Assembly: GCA_947463915.1 (NCBI GenBank)
Contig: CANHVO010000015.1
Location: 1-44,209, forward strand
Direction of reading: 5' to 3'
Origin: Planctomycetaceae bacterium
Lineage (GTDB): Bacteria > Planctomycetota > Planctomycetia > Pirellulales > Pirellulaceae
Length of the DNA: 44,209 nucleotides
Part shown: positions 9,396-17,100 of the stretch, piece after piece
Layout: every line of letters starts with the position of its first letter
Position numbering within the stretch: the first letter of the stretch is position 1
Notes under the pieces: model-generated
Told to the model about the DNA's origin: nothing
The model's database searches: none
Seen by the model: the letters and a program-made list of their open reading frames with translations, nothing else
Position numbers and translations under genes: made by a program

Positions 9396-12373
9396 GTTGC
9401 CTTCGCTTCGTTTTTCCCAAAATCCCATCGCAATAGTATTCGGGACTGCTCGTACGCTTGCACTTCGAGAACGACTTGGCCATCGACTATAGACAGTGTA
9501 TCAAATTCTCGACCCTGGCAATCAACTCGCCAAGCTTCACTCACGTTACGAAAAAAACTCAACTTGGCCGAACCTCGTCGCCCCTGCATTTCTCTGAGCC
9601 AAATGCAGCCGTCCGCAGTTTGCCCCGTCCAAGTGTCCGATTCCTCGGCAGGAAAGAAACTCGCATCCAAAACCGGCCTAAAGTCGTCCCACGCGAGATT
9701 CACATTCGAAAGACTGCATTGGGCAAGCCAAGCTCCCGAATCGGGCTTGTCGCCTGCAAATGGATCTTGCATGAGCCACGGCGAATCGCACCGATCCATA
9801 GCGGTTTCGTAAGGACGAGGCCAATCCAAGCCAATCGCAATGCTCGCTCGGCTTTTCCCCTCACTATCCACTGGAAGATGCGAGATCAAAAATCGCGAAC
9901 CAGATCGCCGATGGGCGCTCAGTCCTCGCGGGGCAATGAAAATGCGATGGTCCGCATCGTCTACTTCGATCAACTCAACCGTACCCTGAAGCGGCCCTTG
10001 CAACTTGCCTTTGACCCCTTGATACCAAGCGGCGACGCCCGAGCCCTCATTTTGCCAGGCCGTTCTCCAAACACATCCGCACGATTCCAGATTCATCCCT
10101 TCCGCAACAATATCGATTTCGATCGACCGCGAACCTTTCCATAACGTATATCTGGTTGTGACTCTTGCCGAGCTGCCATCGGAGTTTTTGGCTGATCCAG
10201 TCACCTCAATGATTCCTACCAACTGCGTCGATTCAACCAACTTGAACTGAACATTCGTCAGTTCGAGACAGTCGTCATCGTTCCATTTTCGGAGCACATC
10301 AACCGGCCCTCGCACCAGCGATGTCATGCCGCTCAAATGACTGCCCCGTTTGTTGGCGATATAGACCGAACGCAAATGCCCTTTCTTTGGATCGATCTGA
10401 ATCTCCATAAACTCATTGGCCAGCGTCCAATCCGCCTGTGCTATCCCCGATCGCACACCAGCGATTCTTTTCCAAATGGATGGCTTTGAACTGGATAAAT
10501 CCGCCGAACTCGAAGCACCAGAAGCATTCATTCGGAATCGGACGAAGCCAAACGGAGGAATGTCGATCACCACTCGCGAATTGCCCGACTTGGTCTCCGC
10601 TGCAAGGATGCGTGTGCACGATGCGGAATCAACCACGCCTGGCAAATCGGAAAGGAACATGCGTTGCGAATGATTCGATGGATTGACGACTAGGTACGCA
10701 CCTGCACCATTCGCACCGGGCTTCGCCGTCCCGCCGCCGAGCGTCTTTTGAATGCAAGCCATCATCTTTCCTTTGCCATCCGCAATCGCCTGCGGAATTT
10801 CGTCCACAGAAATCTTTTCATCAAAAGAACCGTCCATTCGCGACAGAAGCTCTGCGATCTCGGTTTGCTCAGGGGACTTCGCACGAGCGTCGTTCGATGC
10901 TTTGCTGCCAACTTGTTCCCAAAGATGAGAGAGCGACCATAGCCTTTCCGCTTGGACGCGATTTTTTTCGTATCCAACTAGGCTCAGGTGTAGCTGATGT
11001 TGTTCACGCAGATTGGCCGGAACTGGAACCTTGAACGTATTGCTTGGGAAACTATCGCTCGAATAGGGTTGCGTGGTGGTTGCGAAATAGTCTTCCGCTG
11101 CGTGAAATTTACCCAGCGCCGGCGTGCGCGCGATGACTCGCAGAAAATCATCCAAAGCGACCAAGCGAATGCCCGGCCAGTGGGCTAGAACCAACGTTGG
11201 GATGTGATGGTAGTCCAACTGCGATGATAACCGCACGGCCAAATCGATATAGCTATCGGCGCTGGCTGCGTCCAGGACATGACCAAGCACCGTGTCTAAT
11301 GACTTGCCATCATCGGAAGCCTGCCATCGTATCTTGGCTTGATCTTTGTCGGGAACGACTCCCCCCGACCACGCTGCGAGAAAAGCTCCCGTGTAGCCAA
11401 ACTGCGTCAGCCACGTAGGCGATGAAGCCAAAAAACCTGGTTGAAATCGGGTAAACACTCTCGGCGGCGCGACACCGATTTCCGTATAGGACCTAAGGCC
11501 GCGTCCCAACTCACGAACGATGGAACCTGACGAAAGGTATGCATGAGGGCGCTCAACTTCGAGTCCACCCAACAAAGAACAGGTCTTATCTGTAACGAGT
11601 CGGTTTAAACAAGTCCATGCGCCAGGGTTCTTGTCCTTGAGTTCGCTGAGCAATTTGGAGGTGGCGATGAGGCTGAACGGATGCGACACTTCCATTTGTC
11701 GATCCAACGATGTCCCGAGAGTGCTAGATGCCAACAGAACGACATCGAGCAAGTACGCTTGCTGTGAGCAGTATCGATCGCGTTCCTGCGACAGCGAGTC
11801 GAAGCTGGCTTGTAGCCATTGTTCTGTCTCTTCGGCGTTTTGTGCCAAAGATGCCCGTGCGGCCGAGAGTACTTGTTCCGAGAACATGATCCAATCGATG
11901 TTCCAAGAATAACGCAGCTTACGAGCAAGGATTTGAACTTGAAGTACTGCGTAGCCTAATGCATAAAAGTCCTCGACGAGAAGCGGCGGTGGGGTGGCTA
12001 CGGCTCGTTCCGCTGGCTCTTCACTTTCGCTCGCAGAAACAACGTCCATGAGTGCCTGCACCAGTTCAGGACGAGGCCTCGACTGGGACTCCACGACGAT
12101 GCATTGGTTTACCGCCATTTGCTCGCGAGTCGAAACCTCAATCTTCGGGCTGGAAACGTCTGGGCACAGGACGAGTGAAGCATTCAGATCGAGCGAGCTG
12201 CCGTCTGCTTTTTTCCATTCAGGCAGTGTTCCCAGAGCAACCAGCAGACGCGGGTCCCATTGTGAAGTCCAAGCCGCAAGGAAATCGGACGCTAGTTGGT
12301 GCCCCATTCTGGGCGGCAAATCCTCCAATGCGGAGCTGGGGATTACAAAGATCGATCGTTTCAGTTGCGTCAT
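9392..12373 (-). CDS. Large GH38-like (alpha-mannosidase-like) protein, possibly catalytically divergent
   Basis: A 993-residue protein without signal peptide. The C-terminal 400 residues resemble the beta-sandwich of GH38 enzymes: a strand like NEFMEIQIDPKKGHLRSV, then TRYTLWKGSRSIEIDIVAEG and PFGFVRFRM. The middle (about 330-460) aligns by eye with the GH38 barrel, around FQPGFLASSPTWLTQFGY and AAWSGG. At the place where GH38 enzymes have the nucleophile Asp in a DxFG-type motif I see no Asp. It may therefore be an inactive or altered homologue. The ATG at 12373 is preferred; longer starts at 12412 and 12475 run into a hairpin. Coupling to a kinase by ATGA is unusual. GH38 is a family-level guess from faint motifs. 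Confidence 0.55.
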   Translation of the reverse strand: MTQLKRSIFVIPSSALEDLPPRMGHQLASDFLAAWTSQWDPRLLVALGTLPEWKKADGSSLDLNASLVLCPDVSSPKIEVSTREQMAVNQCIVVESQSRPRPELVQALMDVVSASESEEPAERAVATPPPLLVEDFYALGYAVLQVQILARKLRYSWNIDWIMFSEQVLSAARASLAQNAEETEQWLQASFDSLSQERDRYCSQQAYLLDVVLLASSTLGTSLDRQMEVSHPFSLIATSKLLSELKDKNPGAWTCLNRLVTDKTCSLLGGLEVERPHAYLSSGSIVRELGRGLRSYTEIGVAPPRVFTRFQPGFLASSPTWLTQFGYTGAFLAAWSGGVVPDKDQAKIRWQASDDGKSLDTVLGHVLDAASADSYIDLAVRLSSQLDYHHIPTLVLAHWPGIRLVALDDFLRVIARTPALGKFHAAEDYFATTTQPYSSDSFPSNTFKVPVPANLREQHQLHLSLVGYEKNRVQAERLWSLSHLWEQVGSKASNDARAKSPEQTEIAELLSRMDGSFDEKISVDEIPQAIADGKGKMMACIQKTLGGGTAKPGANGAGAYLVVNPSNHSQRMFLSDLPGVVDSASCTRILAAETKSGNSRVVIDIPPFGFVRFRMNASGASSSADLSSSKPSIWKRIAGVRSGIAQADWTLANEFMEIQIDPKKGHLRSVYIANKRGSHLSGMTSLVRGPVDVLRKWNDDDCLELTNVQFKLVESTQLVGIIEVTGSAKNSDGSSARVTTRYTLWKGSRSIEIDIVAEGMNLESCGCVWRTAWQNEGSGVAAWYQGVKGKLQGPLQGTVELIEVDDADHRIFIAPRGLSAHRRSGSRFLISHLPVDSEGKSRASIAIGLDWPRPYETAMDRCDSPWLMQDPFAGDKPDSGAWLAQCSLSNVNLAWDDFRPVLDASFFPAEESDTWTGQTADGCIWLREMQGRRGSAKLSFFRNVSEAWRVDCQGREFDTLSIVDGQVVLEVQAYEQSRILLRWDFGKNEAKAT

Positions 12374-12441
12374 TGGCTTGTCAGAATACGAGTAGGTGTG
12401 ACCACCTACCATACTACCACAAGCGGCCCGATTCGTCCTGA

Positions 12442-12467
12442 GAAACAGCCTATTTGCAGGCTGTTTC
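12442..12467. repeat. Perfect 10-bp hairpin
   Basis: GAAACAGCCT at 12442-12451 pairs perfectly with AGGCTGTTTC at 12458-12467 around a 6-nt loop. It lies just upstream of the GH38-like gene. No T-run follows, so it is a repeat or a leader hairpin rather than a standard terminator. Confidence 0.65.
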
Positions 12468-12490
12468 GTCCTCAAGGCCCCGTATTTCTA

Positions 12491-12750
12491 GCACGACGCG
12501 CTAGCTAGTGAATTGAACTCGTTCCCAGACGCCGCCGCGGAGCCTCGAAAGCAGCGCGTTCCAAGCCGGAGCCCAACGACGTGAAGCCTTTTGTAGCGAA
12601 ACTCGTCAAGAGTTTCGGTCGTTTAGGCAATGCTGCCGAAAGTCTTGACGACTTTCGCTACGCAAAAGCCCGCTTTAAACAAGAGAAAATCGCTCATGGT
12701 GTTGGGTGGAGCTCTGGGACGAGAGTGAACCACTGGCTTGCGCGTCGTGC
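12491..12750. repeat. GCACGACGCG-type inverted repeat interrupted by another palindrome
   Basis: The left arm GCACGACGCGCTAGCTAGT (12491-12509) and the reverse complement of the right arm, GCACGACGCGCAAGCCAGT (12732-12750), agree at 17 of 19 positions. Other copies have 17-18 nt between arms; here they are 222 nt apart and the 69-bp-core element sits between them. This looks like one repeat nested in another. Confidence 0.6.
12593..12661 (+). repeat. GTAGCG bipartite palindrome, copy 1 (core)
   Basis: The 69-bp core is a 26-bp A arm, a 17-bp spacer and a 26-bp B arm. The A arm holds GAAACTC-GTCAA-GAGTTTC, the B arm GAAAGTC-TTGAC-GACTTTC. Outer inverted repeats around CCAAC...TGA extend the element to about 12572-12706 (135 bp). 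The core is 110 bp downstream of the cyclase stop. Confidence 0.9.
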
Positions 12751-12771
12751 TCAGTTTTCGGACTGTCACTG

Positions 12772-14652
12772 CTACTTGCTTTTGGCATTCCAAACCGGAG
12801 AAAATGGCTGCGATGGCTCGACCAGTTCATTGACTGCCCGGACAAGCATGATTAAAGATGGGCCGTCAGCCGGGAACTGTTGTACCAGCGAACCGAACGC
12901 GCGTACCGCTTCTCGAAAATGACAGCCCGACTCGTAAAGTTCTAAAGCCGCAGCGTAGGCAGCCACGAGTTCGGCATTTTTCGCGGAGTCGTTAGGCAAC
13001 AATTCGAACAGATCTAAATCGCCATCAAGTCCGACCACTTTCGCTCTGCAAAGTCTTCGTTTTAATAAATCGCTTGGCAAGCATTTTGCGGTCTCTTCAT
13101 CCATGAGTGCCGAGACTTTCCAATGCTTGGTGAGCCCCTGGATTCGGCTTCCTAGATTCACTGTTCGGCCCATTGGGCCATATTTGAACTTCTGTTTGGA
13201 ACCTGTATTTCCAACCCGCGCAGGCCCCGTGCAGATTCCAATTCCGAAATCAATCCCTTCCGGAATCGATTCCTTGTATCTTTCGCTCAAATTTTTTCGA
13301 AGCGCCATCATTTCTCGGGCTGCCATGGCTGTCCGAAACGCATGATCGGGAGAAACCTCTGGCGCTCCCCACATCGCAAACATCTCATCCCCTACGTAAT
13401 CAACCAAGACGCCGTCCGATTCCAAAACCAAGGCTGACAGCTCGCTTAGTATGTCGCCAATCCAAGACATGGCTGCTTTGGTACCAATCAAATCTGTCGT
13501 ATGACTGAACCCGCGTATGTCACAGAACAATACCGATACCTCGACATCCTCCCCTTCTAGCAATGCCGGATTGAGACTAATCGCCTCAGTCACTTTAGGA
13601 GAGAAAAACTGTTGGTATTTGGTCACGAGCGTCTCTCGTTTTATGCGAGCAATACTCGAGGCGATCGCCGTTGCAAGAATCGCAATCAATCGTTGTTCCG
13701 CTTCCATGACCCTGCCCAATTGCCATTCCACATTCAGCATGCGATCCGCATAAAGAACTCCAAGGATCTCATTGCCTCCTTCGAGGATGTCGAGAATTGG
13801 GCAAGCGACGGCAGTATGCAGCAATTGAACACTCATCGATTGCAGATCGGACGAGCCTCTGTGAGATTTCGGATAGACGACAATTCGCTTGGTGTCCAGC
13901 ACTTGCTGCAACATGGTATTCGATGGCGCTCGCAAGCTCGCTTCGTCGATTCGAGGATTGACGAAACGCCTAGAAGCATCAAACTCCCACTGCTTGCCAT
14001 CCCACAATATAACTTCAGCTCGATCCACTTCGATAATACTCGCTACGGCTTGCGCGATTCCCAAAAAGAAGCCAGCGGAAGAAACCGGGCGTTGCATAGC
14101 TGAGACCGCTTGCCCCAACCATTCGAGTACGACTTGGACGTCAAGCTGAGAACCGCTCCCCCCTTGCATTGAAAATCGAGAAAAGCTCTGCTGAGGTTCA
14201 AACAACTCGTTGCCTGATAGCCTTAGTGGAGCCACACCTATCGCGCAGAGACTTCCTTCCCAGGCTTCATCAACGTATTGCGGCTTTTGGGTAACGCTCG
14301 ATTCAAAGCTCAACGAGATGCTCTCGGGCAATTGAATCTTGGAGGGTAAATCAATTGTGCAACTTTCATTGAAGCCAAGTGTCTTGATGCCGGGCACGGC
14401 AATGGTCGCACTTTTGTGAAGGTTCGATATTCGCCATTGATTCCCTTCTGTCGGATCAAGACGAATGAGAGAACGGGGTACCGTTCGCAGCTCAAGTTCT
14501 GCGATGATCAGTCGCCATTGCCCAAGAGGATTTTGATACAAAAGCGGTTCCTCAGGCTCGCCAATCTGCCTTCGCCCAATCTCCACTGCCTCATCAATCG
14601 ACGCAGAATAGACAGTCGCCCCGTTTCTAGTGACTGTTACGAGTAGTGACAC
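12772..14652 (-). CDS. Class III adenylate/guanylate cyclase with FHA-like and GAF domains
   Basis: A 626-residue soluble protein. Residues about 1-115 look FHA-like (EIGRR at 24-28, RSLIRL, WRISNL). Residues about 180-335 look like a GAF domain (AEVILWDGKQWEFD, ILGVLYADR). A class III cyclase catalytic domain spans about 368-560: metal-binding Asp 378 in FCDIRGFS and Asp 422 in GDEMFAMWG, and the transition-state Asn 499 and Arg 503 in GRTVNLGSRIQG. Both metal sites and the Asn-Arg pair are present, so it should make a cyclic nucleotide; by family habit cAMP is likelier than cGMP, but the specificity residues are not decisive. The start is GTG. It is divergent from the small kinase-associated-domain gene at 14824. 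Confidence 0.88.
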   Translation of the reverse strand: MSLLVTVTRNGATVYSASIDEAVEIGRRQIGEPEEPLLYQNPLGQWRLIIAELELRTVPRSLIRLDPTEGNQWRISNLHKSATIAVPGIKTLGFNESCTIDLPSKIQLPESISLSFESSVTQKPQYVDEAWEGSLCAIGVAPLRLSGNELFEPQQSFSRFSMQGGSGSQLDVQVVLEWLGQAVSAMQRPVSSAGFFLGIAQAVASIIEVDRAEVILWDGKQWEFDASRRFVNPRIDEASLRAPSNTMLQQVLDTKRIVVYPKSHRGSSDLQSMSVQLLHTAVACPILDILEGGNEILGVLYADRMLNVEWQLGRVMEAEQRLIAILATAIASSIARIKRETLVTKYQQFFSPKVTEAISLNPALLEGEDVEVSVLFCDIRGFSHTTDLIGTKAAMSWIGDILSELSALVLESDGVLVDYVGDEMFAMWGAPEVSPDHAFRTAMAAREMMALRKNLSERYKESIPEGIDFGIGICTGPARVGNTGSKQKFKYGPMGRTVNLGSRIQGLTKHWKVSALMDEETAKCLPSDLLKRRLCRAKVVGLDGDLDLFELLPNDSAKNAELVAAYAAALELYESGCHFREAVRAFGSLVQQFPADGPSLIMLVRAVNELVEPSQPFSPVWNAKSK

Positions 14653-14742
14653 GGTCGGTGGAAACCCCCTATAGAGAAAACTGACTATTCATTGTCGCTA
14701 AAGTACTTGGGCATGGGAAGGAGTCGAAAGCGATCGCTGTCC

Positions 14743-14772
14743 TTGTGACTTCGTGTTGCGATCGGCTATACT
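14743..14772 (+). promoter_or_regulatory. Possible sigma-70-type promoter for the gene at 14824
   Basis: TTGTGA at 14743-14748 and TATACT at 14767-14772 are separated by 18 bp. They match the -35 consensus at 4 of 6 and the -10 consensus at 5 of 6 positions. The spacing to the ATG at 14824 leaves a leader of about 45 nt. Prediction by eye only. Confidence 0.4.
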
Positions 14773-14823
14773 TTAAGCAAAGTTCGGAAAGTATTTTTGC
14801 TTGTAAAATACAAGGTGAGTTCA

Positions 14824-15282
14824 ATGGACCGCGGATTGCTTGTGGCTTTACTAGCCCTACAAAATCAGTTTATCCTCCCTCCGCAGTTCTTGGTCGGATT
14901 TCAGACTTGGCTGGCGAATCGAAGTCAGTCCCTGGACGAGATCCTTGTTCAACGTGCCTACATAACCAAATCACAGCGAGAGAGTCTAACACTAACGATG
15001 ATCGCTATCCTGGAAAAGTCACACAATAATTGGCAAACGGCCGTCGCTGAGAACAATGCGATTGGGACGATTTACCGCGACATGTTGGCTTTTGCAGAAA
15101 AAGACGCAACTGTGTTGGAATGGGTCAAGCAGATCCGAGTATCGATTCCTAGTATTTCGTTACCGGTCGATACGAGCAGACATGTGGGTGCTGAAAAAGA
15201 CCCATACGGCACGATCGACTTTGACACGGAGTTAGGCCCCTATGCCACATTGTCTGGAGAAGAAAGCCAGGCCGAACAATAG
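14824..15282 (+). CDS. Orphan N-terminal regulatory domain of planctomycete Ser/Thr kinases
   Basis: A 152-residue protein starting at the ATG at 14824, with AAGGTGAG just upstream; a start at 14797 would add nine residues. MDRGLLVALLALQNQFI, then SLDEILVQRAYIT, match from memory the segment (DRNLL..LALQ...I...L) found in front of the kinase domain in many large planctomycete Ser/Thr kinases. Here the frame ends shortly after that segment, in an acidic tail, and no kinase motif follows in any frame before the next gene. It may be a stand-alone adaptor that imitates the kinase N-terminus, or a remnant. The family is recalled, not searched. Confidence 0.65.
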   Translation: MDRGLLVALLALQNQFILPPQFLVGFQTWLANRSQSLDEILVQRAYITKSQRESLTLTMIAILEKSHNNWQTAVAENNAIGTIYRDMLAFAEKDATVLEWVKQIRVSIPSISLPVDTSRHVGAEKDPYGTIDFDTELGPYATLSGEESQAEQ

Positions 15283-15288
15283 TTCTAC

Positions 15289-15337
15289 GCACGACGCGCA
15301 AGCTAGTGAATTGGGCAGTCGTTTACTAGCCTGCGGG
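15289..15337. repeat. GCACGACGCG-type inverted repeat, degenerate right arm
   Basis: GCACGACGCGCAAGCTAGT at 15289-15307 is identical to the arm at 7652-7670. The right side, ACTAGCCTGCGGG from 15325, keeps only part of the complementary arm. It begins 7 bp after the stop of the gene at 14824. Confidence 0.65.
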
Positions 15338-15462
15338 TTTTGAAATTGCACACTTGTGATTTCGTAGCAGAATTCGTGAGAATTCTGGCCGCGTCTTAAT
15401 TGCAAAGTGTCTGAATTCTCACGAATTCAGCTACATTTCTCAACACAGTGCAACTTCAAAAC
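15338..15462. repeat. 125-bp bipartite palindrome, GAATTC type
   Basis: The 71-bp core (15364-15434) has a left arm GTAGCAGAATTC-GTGA-GAATTCT and a right arm whose reverse complement is GTAGCTGAATTC-GTGA-GAATTCA. The arms differ at two positions, and the A/T swap keeps each arm's own hairpin. Outer arms TTTTGAAATTGCAC (15338-15351) and GTGCAACTTCAAAA (15448-15461) extend the palindrome. It lies between the small gene at 14824 and the stop at 15474. Confidence 0.8.
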
Positions 15463-15473
15463 TTGCGCGACCG

Positions 15474-16745
15474 CTATTTTGGAGCTTGTTGTTTGGCAAT
15501 CGGTGAGACAACGTTGCTCGACGAGTTGTTGTCATTCGAAGCCACGACTGCAGTCACCACTGCTAGCCCTGCAATACCTAGGCCTGCACCTCCAATACCC
15601 CCGCCGCTGAATCCGCCGCCGCCGAATCCCCCGCCGGCAAAGCCGCCGCCACCTCCTAAAGAGCCTACTCCCACACCGCTGTTACCAGCCATTGGCAGTC
15701 CCGAAACTGGACTTGCCGATGATGATGCAGTATTCGGCTGGCCATATGCTTGCCAAATTCGATCGGTGATTTGGGGGACCAGTTTCGGAGGACACAAAAA
15801 GACAAATAGTTTTTCGTTTGAGTCGGCTTGAACAAACGATACGGGTCTTCCGGAAATGGAGTCACCAACTCGGACTTGCTTTTCTGTCGGAAGGACATCG
15901 AACGCATAAGAAGCGTAGCCTGCTGGCCCGGCCGCAATCACGCTATACGAACCCGGTTTTAGCCCGGGAACATTAAAACTCCCGTCGCTTGGATTCGAAT
16001 CGGTTCGAGCGACTACCTGATTGTTACGCAAAAATGTCAATCTGGCATAGCGAAGATTTTCGGCTAATTCTTTGTCGGCAATCACAATCTTCCCGGGCAT
16101 ACTTCCATCATTCCCCAATCGCACACTATAAGGATTCACCGATTGCAGTTTGTATTCGCTGGCATCATAAAGCTTCCCTCCTAGAGTGTCAGAAGGAACG
16201 ATGCCTCTGGCTATTGAGCTCAAGATTTCTTCTCGATTGACTGGCGCTAACGGCAAGCTAATCGAGTTGGAAGTGATGTTTCGCTTTGCGGCATTTTCAG
16301 CGCTCACCGTCAACAAAGGTACCGCCGCATGGACGTTCTCATCGACCACCAACAGTGCATGGAGTTCATCTGGTTGTACGTCCGTGAACGTCGCAATCCC
16401 TTGCAAATCCGTCGTCGCTTCTTTTTCTTTCCCGCTGGAATTTAGCAATCGAACCAAAAGGCTTGACTTCGGCACTTGAGCATTGATTGCACCCATCGCC
16501 ACCAATGCAACTTCCATCTTGTTGCCATCCACCCTCACCATGAAGTCTTCAGGGAGCTCTATTTCTTGGCCCTGCGCATTTAAAATTTTGACCAAATGCG
16601 TATCGGTGACATTGCTGTCGTCGTCCAACACAGCGTAAAGACTCGACACGCTTGACAACGCAAGTCCAACAGCGAAGCCTGCATTCGCTAACCGTGAAAA
16701 TGCGGACACGCGAACGAAACAACCGGAAGAGTCTGACTGAGACAC
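15474..16745 (-). CDS. Secreted protein with carboxypeptidase-regulatory-like domain and Gly-rich C-terminus
   Basis: A 423-residue protein with a GTG start preceded by GAGGG. A signal peptide is likely at about 12-38 (VGLALSSVSSLYA). The middle (about 215-290: IVIADKELAENLRYARLTFL, SDGSFNVPGLKPGSYSVIAAG) resembles a carboxypeptidase regulatory-like (peptidase-associated beta-sandwich) domain. The C-terminus has a run of Gly triplets (about 360-385), a hydrophobic stretch (GLGIAGLAVVTAVVAS) and an Asn/Ser/Gln-rich end. That layout suggests an exported envelope protein anchored at its C-terminus. No enzyme motif is visible. Confidence 0.65.
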   Translation of the reverse strand: MSQSDSSGCFVRVSAFSRLANAGFAVGLALSSVSSLYAVLDDDSNVTDTHLVKILNAQGQEIELPEDFMVRVDGNKMEVALVAMGAINAQVPKSSLLVRLLNSSGKEKEATTDLQGIATFTDVQPDELHALLVVDENVHAAVPLLTVSAENAAKRNITSNSISLPLAPVNREEILSSIARGIVPSDTLGGKLYDASEYKLQSVNPYSVRLGNDGSMPGKIVIADKELAENLRYARLTFLRNNQVVARTDSNPSDGSFNVPGLKPGSYSVIAAGPAGYASYAFDVLPTEKQVRVGDSISGRPVSFVQADSNEKLFVFLCPPKLVPQITDRIWQAYGQPNTASSSASPVSGLPMAGNSGVGVGSLGGGGGFAGGGFGGGGFSGGGIGGAGLGIAGLAVVTAVVASNDNNSSSNVVSPIAKQQAPK

Positions 16746-17100
16746 GATGCCCTCACTTCGATTTACATGCTAAAAACGATTTCGACTCGACAAACGACTT
16801 GCTTGGTGACAACTAGCTCGATAATCCCAAAAACATCTTTCTTGTCGAATTGCCTATTCATCAAATAGTAGCCTAACATCCTTCCATAGTCCAAGCAAAA
16901 AGGTCCCTAAGTCACCCCCCGTTCAGTTGAGGATGGGTGGCGATTTTCAATGCCAAAAGAACACGCTTTTCTGTAGCGAAAGTCGTCAAGACTTTCGGCT
17001 TCAACGCCTAAACGACCAAAACTCTTGACGAGTTTCGCTGCAAAATACTTCAGCGCGTTGCCGTTTAGTGATGCATTGAATGTGACCTTACGATCAAAAA
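16746..17100. other. Intergenic region upstream of the secreted protein
   Basis: This 355-bp gap holds one 69-bp-core palindrome (16973-17041). The rest is unique sequence. A weak minus-strand promoter-like pair (TTGGAC, 18 nt, TACTAT) is seen around 16865-16895 but is not strong enough to list. Confidence 0.45.
16973..17041 (-). repeat. GTAGCG bipartite palindrome, copy 2 (reverse orientation)
   Basis: A 69-bp core with the B arm (GAAAGTC-GTCAA-GACTTTC) on the left and the A arm on the right, so it is reversed relative to copy 1. The outer CTTCAGCGCGTTGCC end is at 17050-17062. It is 60 bp downstream of the beta-helix kinase stop. Confidence 0.88.

Larger units (their letters stand above)
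12374..12771. other. Repeat-filled intergenic region
   Basis: This 398-bp gap between the GH38-like start and the cyclase stop is almost entirely repeats: a hairpin (12442-12467), two GCACGACGCG-type arms (12491-12509 and 12732-12750), CTCGTTCCCAGA at 12529 region with its inverted partner near 12712-12723, and a full 69-bp-core palindrome at 12593-12661. Confidence 0.6.

Noticed and set aside
12593-12661. 69-bp-core palindromes as rho-independent terminators
   Set aside because: No copy is followed by a T-run, they occur in both orientations, and the real terminator at 43043 looks different.
16865-16895. Minus-strand promoter-like pair TTGGAC/TACTAT upstream of the Gly-rich secreted protein
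   Set aside because: The -35 matches only three of six positions, and such pairs occur by chance in this AT-richer gap.
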